Shown: positions 56,906-64,000 of the stretch, piece by piece
How the letters are laid out: every line of letters begins with the position of its first letter
Numbering within the stretch: the first letter of the stretch is position 1
Assembly: GCA_016713335.1 (NCBI GenBank)
Contig: JADJPH010000045.1
Location: forward strand, 1-64,000
DNA from: Candidatus Fredericiella danica
GTDB taxonomy: Bacteria; Chloroflexota; Anaerolineae; Caldilineales; Caldilineaceae
DNA length: 64,000 bases
Direction: 5' to 3'
Notes under the pieces: model-generated
Seen by the model: the letters and a program-made list of their open reading frames with translations, nothing else
Told to the model about the DNA's origin: nothing
Database searches by the model: none
Program-made: the position numbers and the translations under genes

Positions 56906-59900
56906 TTGTTCCTAAAGCCACCAATACGACACAACTGCATTTCAGGCAGTTTTGTATTATCCTTTTTGCTCCGCAGGGGCGTCACTGTAGGGGTCGTCAT
57001 CAGTAATTGGTCACTGGGCGGCGCCGTTGACTACGTCTTCCCAATCGGTTCATGGTTGCCTCCCCGCAGCTATCTTGTGATTGCCGCGAATCCTCCCAGT
57101 TTCCGCGCGGTCTACCGTGTGGTCACGGCAGGCCCCTACCGCGGCCGGCTTTCAGCGGCCGGCGAGGAACTGCTGTTGCGGGATCAAGATGGTGAGATCG
57201 TAAATTCGGTCGCGTTTTCACTGGGATTCCCGTGGCCCACCCCAAACGATCTGGCGGATGAATCGATCGGGCTGATCAATAGTTCGCTCGACAACGGTCA
57301 ACCGGGCGCCTGGCGTTCCGGCAAAGCAAGCCCCGGGCGCGCAAATGCGGTCCTGATGGACAACGCGCCACCCTTTGCCGATCAGATTGAACACACACCG
57401 CAGTCGCCCCGTGAGTGGGACACGATCAAGATTCGCGCCCATGTGACCGACGCCGACGGTGTCGCCGCCGTGAATCTACAACTTCAGCCGGTGGCGCCGG
57501 GCGGTTACGTGCGGCGCACGGATGGCCAATACAATGACCGGTGGTCTACGGTCCCGATGCTCGCGGCCGGTGGTGATTGGTACGAGGCCGTACTCCCGGC
57601 GTCGATGCGCTATCACCGCTGGCTGATTCGCTATCGGATCGACGTCGTTGATAAGGGCGGACGCCAATTGCGCCTGCCCTATTGGGACGATCCGCAACCG
57701 AATTTCGCACTCTACATCTTTAACGGCGTGCCGGCGTGGCAGGGTGCGGTCAAGCCCGGTGATGCCGGTTGGTTCGGGCAGGTGCAGACTTACGATTTCA
57801 GCCAGATGCGTCCACTTCCAGTCTATCAACTAGTGGCAAATTCCGGTGATGTGGCTGATGCTCAGTTCATCCCGTGGTCCAATTACGGCTCCGGCTATAT
57901 GGGCAATGACTATCCATGGTACGGGACACTGGTCTACAATGGCGTCGTGTATGACCATATACGCTACCGCGCCCGTGGGGGTGAATTCCGGTATGCCGCT
58001 GGTAAAAAATCATTGGAAGTTTGAGTTCAACCGGGGGCACGACTTTCAAGCGTACGATGACTATGGACGGCCCTATGCCACCCGTTGGAAACACTTGAAC
58101 TTTTCCGGGCTGCTACAGCATACGACGCGCCGGCACCGCGGGGAGCAGGGTCTTTATGAGACGATGAGCTACCGCCTATTCAATCTTTTTGGTGTGCCGG
58201 CATCCAAGACGAACTTTCTCCAGCTTCGTGTAGTGGACCAACCCCAGGAGACCGGTGGCGATCAGTACGGCGGTGATTTCTGGGGGTTGTATCTCGCCAT
58301 TGAGAACATGGACGGCCGCTTCCTGGATGAACACGATCTTCCCGATGGCAATCTCTACGATATGAAGGGTTGGACAGGGGAACTCGATCATCAAGGCGCC
58401 GGTGCACCAGGGAACAAGGCAGACCTCAACTACTTCCTTGGCGCCTATTCGAATGGTTCGCCCGACACGAATTGGTGGCGGCAAAACTTCGATCTGGACG
58501 GCTACTTCCGCTTCCGCGCAGTGCTGGAGGCCGTCCATAGCTATGATGTCGATCAGGGCAAGAACTACTATCTCTTTGCCAATTCAGACACACAGCGTTG
58601 GTCGATCCTCCCCTGGGACCAAGACCTTACCTGGACGGAAGATTATTTCGGTGAGGGCGCTGAACCATTCCGTGACCGGGTGTTGCCGCATTGGGAATTC
58701 AATATCCAGTATCAGAACACGCTGCGCGAACTGCGGGCTCTGCTGTTCAACCCTGAGCAGATCTTTCCGATGATTGACGAAGTGGCGAACTTGATTGACA
58801 CGCCTGCCGGTGGCAACTCGATGGTCGATGCTGATCGGGCCATGTGGGACTTCCACCCGATGCTGCAATCGCGTTATGTGGTCGAGGCGCGCTCCCTGCC
58901 TGGCAAGTTTTACCAGCAGGCGCCGGGTAGCACGTTCCGGGGTATGACCTCGGTGATGCGCGAGTATCTGCTCCGGCGTACGGCCTGGATTGACCAGACG
59001 CTGCTTACCGATAATAACCAGCCCTACACCCCTGCGGTCCGTTACAGCGGTCCGGCCAACTATCCCGCCGACCGGCTTATCTTTGCAACTTCAGGCTATG
59101 CCGATCCGCAAGGGGCGAACACGTTCGCCGGCATGCAATGGCGCACCGCCGAAATTGTGATGCCGGGGCGACCTGGCTACGATCCCAATCGGCCCAGCCG
59201 TTATGAAGCCGAGGCCACCTGGGTCAGCCCAGTGCTGACGACGTATACACCCTCCATGACGTTGCCCAGAGGGGTTTGCCGTCCGGGCTACAACTGTCGC
59301 GTGCGCGTGCGAATGCTCGACAACACGGGGCGCTGGAGCCATTGGTCTAGTCCATTTGAATTCACCACGAGTGCACCGGTGCTTGGGCCAACTCGTGAAC
59401 TGCGGGTCAGCGAAGTGATGTATCACCCGGGGCCAGTGCGCAACCTGCCCAGCGCAGAGTTGGAATTTGTCGAACTGACCAATGCCGGTTCGGCGCCACT
59501 CGACCTGTCCAATCTGCGCTTCACGGCGGGAATTGACTATGTCTTTCCCGTGGGAACGATGCTTGCACCAGGCGCACATGTCGTGCTTGCGAACAGCGCA
59601 GACTACTTCCAGGATCGGTACGGCTTTGCGCCCTTTGATGCCTATGGACGCGACCTGAGCAATAAGGGTGAGCAACTGACACTGGTCGATGCCTTTGGTG
59701 CGACGGTGCTTTCGTTCAGCTACAGCGACGCCGACGGGTGGCCGGCGGCGGCCGATGGCGCCGGTCCTTCCCTGGTGGCGGCTACGGCGAACGAATCCGG
59801 AGATCCAAATCAGGCGGCGTATTGGCGGGCAAGCACCGGTGACGGCGGCTCACTGGGGGCTGACGATCCGCTGCCCGTGCTGATCAATGAGATCCAGACT

Positions 59901-61109
59901 GCGCCCGACACGGGGATCATCGAAGCGGTTGACCCTCTCAATCCATCCGCGCAACCCGCGCCGGTTGGCAACTGGGTGCTGGCAACAATTCATCAGGCGA
60001 CGCCGCAGGATCGTGACGCCGTTCCTGCCGGCCAGCACCTGGCGGGGGATGCCGTCGTGCCGCCGGGCGGTTATCTTGTGGTGGAGACCCGCGATCAATT
60101 GCCGATCTTGCGCGTGCCGGCAGGAGGGGGAGCGCTCAGCCTGTATGCCACCGGCGATGGCGGCCGGTTGAGTGGCTATAAGCATGGCGGAACCTTCGAT
60201 GCGCCAGGGGATGCCACCATTGGGCGATTTGTGAGCGCAGACGGTGGCGAACACTTTGTGCGTGAAGAACAACCGTCATTGCGGAACCAGAATGGAAGCC
60301 CACGAATTGGGCCGCTTGTCATCAACCGGATCCTGTTACGCTCCCCGAATGGCGTCCAGGGTGTTGAACTGGTCAACATATCGGACAAAACCGTCGAGCT
60401 TTATGATCCAAGTGATCTTTCGCGGACGTGGATACTCGGCGGCGCCGTATTCAAACTCCCTGCCGGCATCAAATTGGCGCCGGGAAGACGCCTGCGCATC
60501 GTGAATCGCACGCCCGCAGATGTCTGCATGCAAAATGGTGAGTCCGGTGGTACGCCCATCACGGGGCCGTTGATGATGCCGCTCACAGAAGGTGGGGTGG
60601 ACCTGACCATCTTGCAACCGATTCCGTTCGCCGGCGTCGCGACCTATACGGCATCCGACCGGGTGCGCTATCGAAACCACGGCCCCTGGCCTCCCCTTGC
60701 CGGATCTGTCGTGACATTGCAGCGGCGGAGTCTGAATGGGTTTGGCGACGATGCGATGAATTGGGATGTTGTGCCCACGAATTTTACGGAGAATGCTGAC
60801 GCGTTCACCGCAAGCGCTGAGACCATTGATCTCTGTACCTTTGACGCATTTCCAGCCGAAGCGGGCGTTCGCGTTGAGTGGGTTGCGCCCGCATTGAGTC
60901 CCGGTGCAAAGTTCCAGTTGATTCGCACACGGGTGGATGATCTACATACGCCAGAGATGACGGCTGAGATTGCAGCTCCGAAGCAGTCACCCGATTCGGC
61001 TGGGCCGACCCGGTTTGAGTGGGTTGATCAGACGGCAGCCCCGATCAGGAATACGCTTATCTCCTACGCATCATTGAGTCCGGTGGCGCCACCCAGGATA
61101 TTGCGCTGA
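56906..61109 (+). CDS. Secreted CotH-kinase-like protein with lamin-tail domains, 5' end incomplete (one frameshift)
   Basis: About 1400 residues, divergent from the FG-GAP gene. The N-terminus begins in the middle of a lamin-tail domain (GGAVDYVFPIGSWLPPRSYL) without its usual first half or a clear signal peptide, so the start is wrong, broken or deleted. An A6 run at 58004-58009 shifts the frame; joined, it reads RARGGEFRYAAGKNHWKFEF. CotH region: GDFWGLYLAIENMDGRFLDE, NYYLFANSDTQRWSILPWDQ and DLTW, the Mg/ATP-site motifs of CotH kinases. Later: LRVSEVMYHPGPVRNLPSAE with LEFVELTNAGSAPLDLSNL (lamin-tail), and further beta domains. A TATAAT at 56885-56890 may be its promoter. Confidence 0.8.
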
Positions 61110-61158
61110 CGACCACCCGATCGCAGTTGTATATTCTTGATCTTGCCCAAATTTATCG

Positions 61159-63505
61159 ATGATCGAACAAGAGACAGCGCGTGCTGGACGGGATACGGGT
61201 GCTGCGTGGCGCTGGCTGTTAGCCGGCGCCGCGTTTTTCCTCTTAATTGTGGCCCTGGTGCTGCTGTTTGGGCTCAATATGCGGCGTGGTTTGAATCACG
61301 ATGAGCATCAATTCGTGGCGAGCGGCGCCCTGATCGGGCGCTTTGGGCTCCTACCATACCGGGACTTTCCGTACTTTCATGTGCCCACCCTTAGTCTGAT
61401 CTACGGTTTACTGTTCCAAGGCACTGATTATCTGCTGCTGGCGGCACGCGCGTTCTCCGTAGTGAGCGGCTGGCTGCTGCTGGTGCTCGTCTTCACCGTT
61501 GCTCTGTTACGCCTCAAGAATTTGAGGATTGGCTGGCGTCTGGCAACGGGTGTACTGGCGGTGTTCCTGCTGTTGTCAGCGCCCAGTTTTGTCTTTACAA
61601 GTGGCCGCGCCTGGAACCACGATCTGCCGGTGTTGCTTGTATTGCTTGCCGCAGTGCTTGCCGCGTACTGGTTTCGGCGGCCGCAGCGCTCGCTGGTCTG
61701 GCTGGCCAGTGCGGGCTTGCTTGTTGGGCTGGCGGCCGCAACGCGCAGTTCGTTTGCGTTTGCGGCGCCGCCCTTTGCCATCATGATTTTCTGGTGCTGC
61801 CATGGCGTACGCGCCGGGCATGGGCGCGCTGGCCGTGCTTGCTGCCGCCGGTCTCGTTGGCGCAGCGCCTGCGATCTATACATTCGCTGCGGCGCCCGAC
61901 CGGTTTATTTTTGGCAATCTGACCTATGCGCGCTTGAACACGGCGTATTACCAACAGCACAGTGCGGGCCAACCGGGTATGACGCTGCTGCAGAAGCTGA
62001 CCTTCACGTTCGAATTGGTTTTCCTGCAGCCGGGCAACCTCCTGATCCTGTTGTTGGCCGTACTGGAACTGTGGCGGGTGCGGAAGAGCCTGCGGTTGCA
62101 CGTTGCTCCGGAGATTTTTTTCGGGTTACTGTTGCTGTTGAGCTTTTGGGTGGGAGCCTATGCGCCCACCCCCATGCAGCAGCAATATATCTACCCGATG
62201 ATTCCGCTGCTGCTCCTGCTCTTTATCGGCGCCCTGGCTTACGACCACCGGCCGCGCATTCCCGTCGGCGTACTGGGTGTCTCCGCTCTCCTGGCAATGG
62301 TGTTTGCGGCGCCACGCTATGTCGAGGGGGCCGAGATCGTCTTTGATCCAGCCGAATGGTTTCCCCTGAAGGTGCATGCACGCGGGGAAGGTCTAGCGGA
62401 ACTTGTGGATGGGAAGCGTGTGTTGACCCTTGCGCCGATCTATCCCCTCGAAGGCGGAGCGGCCATCTATCCCGAACTTGTGACCGGTCCGCTCGGGTGG
62501 CGCGTCGCACCGCTGTTGAGTGCGGAGGAGCGGTCGCAGGTTGGGCTGGTTGGTCTTGATGAACTTGCGGCCGATCTTGCCAGCAGAACCCCACGCGGGG
62601 TGTTCATTGGCGTCCATGATGACGACGCCACGGCTGAGGAACCATTGCTCGCCTATGCCACTCAAGGCCGTTACGTGCCCGTCGCGCTGCCGGAAGAAGG
62701 CGTGCTCTGGACGGCGCCAATCGCAAGGTGGGACGAGCAGATTCAACTTGGCGCGGTGGACCTGCCTTCGCACCCATTGGCGCCGGGACAATCATTTGTT
62801 GCGACGCTGCAACTGCAAGCGTTGACCCCATTGGTGACGAATTTCAACGTGCTCGTGCGGATTGTCGGCAGCGACGGCGCCGAAGTGCTCCGCCAGGAAG
62901 GATGGCCATGGGGCCGACCCACGACCAGTTGGGAGGTCGGCGAAGTCTGGCCGGATGGCCACGAGTTCACATTGCCGGCAGAGATTGCGCCTGGGCCTTA
63001 TAAGATCGAGGTCACCTTCTACGATCCGGCGACACTGGCGCTGGTCGGCGAGCCTGCAACCGCCGGCTATATCGTCGTCGATGGGAAAGGGAGCACCGGT
63101 CAGAAGCCGCTGGCGAAATTTGCCGATGGCATTACGCTGCAAAGTGCAACGGCGCCGGCGAACGGATGGAAGCCGGGGGCAACCCAGGAAGTGCGTCTGA
63201 CCTGGGTGGGGGTCCAGCCGGAGCGTGGCAACTACACGGCCTTTTTGCACCTTGCCGGTCCCAATGGGCTGGTCGCACAGCGGGATCAGGCGCCGCTCGG
63301 TGGGTTCTATCCGACCGATGTCTGGTTGCCAGGGTTGCCGGTGGAAGATCGCTATCCGTTGGAACTGCCAAACGATTTGGCGCCGGGAACCTATACGCTG
63401 CTGGCCGGTCTCTATGATCCGGTCACCGGACAACGCCTGGCGCTGCTGGACGGCGCTCAACCATCCGGTGATGCCTACGTCGTCGCAACCGTGCAAGTAG
63501 AATAG
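61159..63505 (+). CDS. GT-C/ArnT-like membrane glycosyltransferase-type protein (one frameshift)
   Basis: About 782 residues. Multi-helix N-terminal half: first helix LLAGAAFFLLIVALVLLFGL, then the lumenal motif GLNHDEHQFVASGALIG, resembling the acidic DE motif of GT39/GT83 sugar transferases that use polyprenyl-phosphate donors. The frame moves near 61797 and continues MAYAPGMGALAVLAAAGLVG. Further helices run to about 62280 (VGVLGVSALLAMVFAAP). The last 400 residues are soluble beta-sandwich repeats (SFVATLQLQALTPLVTNFNV, PGPYKIEVTFYDP, PGTYTLLAGLYDP). Probably glycosylates secreted proteins or glycans; the neighbouring surface genes fit. Confidence 0.75.
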
Positions 63506-63554
63506 CGACGCCTCAAATTCGTCTTGCGCCGGTTCGTTGGTAAAATGTCGTTTT

Positions 63555-64000
63555 GTGACGAAAAGAACACTACTTGCCACCGTCGCCGTGGCCCTGATTG
63601 CCAACGGCGCACTCTTTCTCCCCCTTCCACATCTAGCCACGGCCCTTGCCGCGCTGATCGTGACGGGTTTCCTGCCCGGCGCACTGCTCGTGCATGCCGT
63701 AGTGGGTCAAGGCCCATCGCGGCCGGACTGGATGGAACGCGTCCTCTATTCCGGTGCGGCTGGCTTTGCCCTGATGGTGCTGGGCATGCTGTTGATTGCC
63801 TATCAGCCTGGCGCACCCACGAAGGGTACTGTCCTTCTGCTTTTCAATGCCATCACAGGGGTGCTGCTGGGGTGGGTGCTCTGGCGCGGCCGGCGCGTGG
63901 ATATGGCCGGACCATCGGCATGGCGTTTTGATGCGGGCCCCCGTTGGATCATGGCCGGTGCACTCACCTTGCTGATCGTCGGCAGCGTAGTCCGCTTTGG
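63555..64000 (+). CDS. Partial multi-pass membrane protein, runs off the window
   Basis: An open frame starting GTG (TKRTLLATVAVALIANGALF) and continuing to the right edge without a stop, 148 residues visible. At least five hydrophobic helices (ATALAALIVTGFLPGALLV, GAAGFALMVLGMLLIAY, FNAITGVLLGWVLW, WIMAGALTLLIVGSVVRF). The pattern of helices after short loops is like the N-terminus of GT-C membrane glycosyltransferases, in line with the gene before it, but no catalytic motif is in view. It starts 49 bases after that gene. Confidence 0.6.
   Translation, partial: MTKRTLLATVAVALIANGALFLPLPHLATALAALIVTGFLPGALLVHAVVGQGPSRPDWMERVLYSGAAGFALMVLGMLLIAYQPGAPTKGTVLLLFNAITGVLLGWVLWRGRRVDMAGPSAWRFDAGPRWIMAGALTLLIVGSVVRF

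Noticed and set aside
1535..63505. Programmed ribosomal frameshifting as an explanation for the many split genes.
   Set aside because: Shifts occur in both directions, in unrelated families that are normally single-frame, and at simple homopolymers without downstream structures.
1..64000. tRNA, rRNA, insertion sequences and prophage genes.
   Set aside because: No cloverleaf with a TTCGA arm, no transposase, integrase or phage structural motifs were recognised on either strand; a dedicated search would be needed to exclude small elements.

Overview
The window is high-GC bacterial chromosome (about 60 % GC by eye) that most resembles a member of the Chloroflexota (Caldilinea/Anaerolineae-like). 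This is an inference from the gene content: wax-ester/DGAT acyltransferase, large secreted proteins built from lamin-tail, CotH, FG-GAP and Ig-like domains, TP-rich linkers, LLM flavin oxidoreductases beside Liv importers, and dense purine-rich palindromic intergenic repeats. No tRNA, rRNA, CRISPR array, prophage or insertion sequence was recognised.

Layout. 1-5.1 kb: a decayed VapBC-like pair, an OmpR-type two-component system, a DMT exporter and an MFS exporter. 5.1-5.4 kb: a nested palindromic repeat element. 5.4-7 kb: a WS/DGAT acyltransferase. 7.1-11.4 kb: an arsenic-resistance island (ACR3, two ArsR, a DUF318/ArsP-like permease, a small CxxC redox protein, ArsC) with three matching inverted-repeat operators. 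11.4-12.7 kb: a RidA-like protein and a DUF1269 protein. 12.9-20.4 kb: a divergent Liv-type ABC importer, with a TIGR04076-like protein and one LLM oxidoreductase on the left arm and a second LLM oxidoreductase on the right arm. 20.5-24.5 kb: a giant glycine-rich, Ig-like surface protein. 24.8-29.5 kb: a D-aminoacylase/ThuA/Gfo-Idh-MocA operon facing an M24 peptidase. 29.9-36.9 kb: DUF1269, YihY and small membrane proteins, MnmA, an SH3 protein and a TPR protein. 37-40 kb: a GT2 glycosyltransferase, then a corrinoid protein with UroD-type methyltransferases. 40-46.3 kb: UvrC, a cNMP-binding/bPH2 membrane fusion, a phosphoesterase and NAD kinase. 46.3-51.8 kb: a zinc-finger membrane protein, a LysM lipoprotein, a PEP-utiliser-like protein, CobT and a DPM1-like glycosyltransferase. 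51.9-61.1 kb: a secreted lamin-tail/FG-GAP/CotH cluster. 61.2-64 kb: a GT-C type membrane protein and a partial membrane protein.

A dominant property is that about half of the otherwise well-conserved genes are split by single-base frameshifts, most of them at short homopolymers (A6, T5-6, C3-5, G3-5). In two genes an in-frame stop is the break. Because the halves rejoin into full-length conserved families, I annotate these as single genes with a probable sequencing/assembly indel. Boundaries of such genes are the composite spans.

Functionally, the Liv/LLM block looks like uptake plus flavin- or F420-dependent processing of one unknown substrate. The 38-40 kb block is a methyl-transfer pair needing a corrinoid cofactor, and CobT is about 10 kb away. 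The lamin-tail/CotH/FG-GAP proteins and the neighbouring glycosyltransferases point to cell-surface construction.
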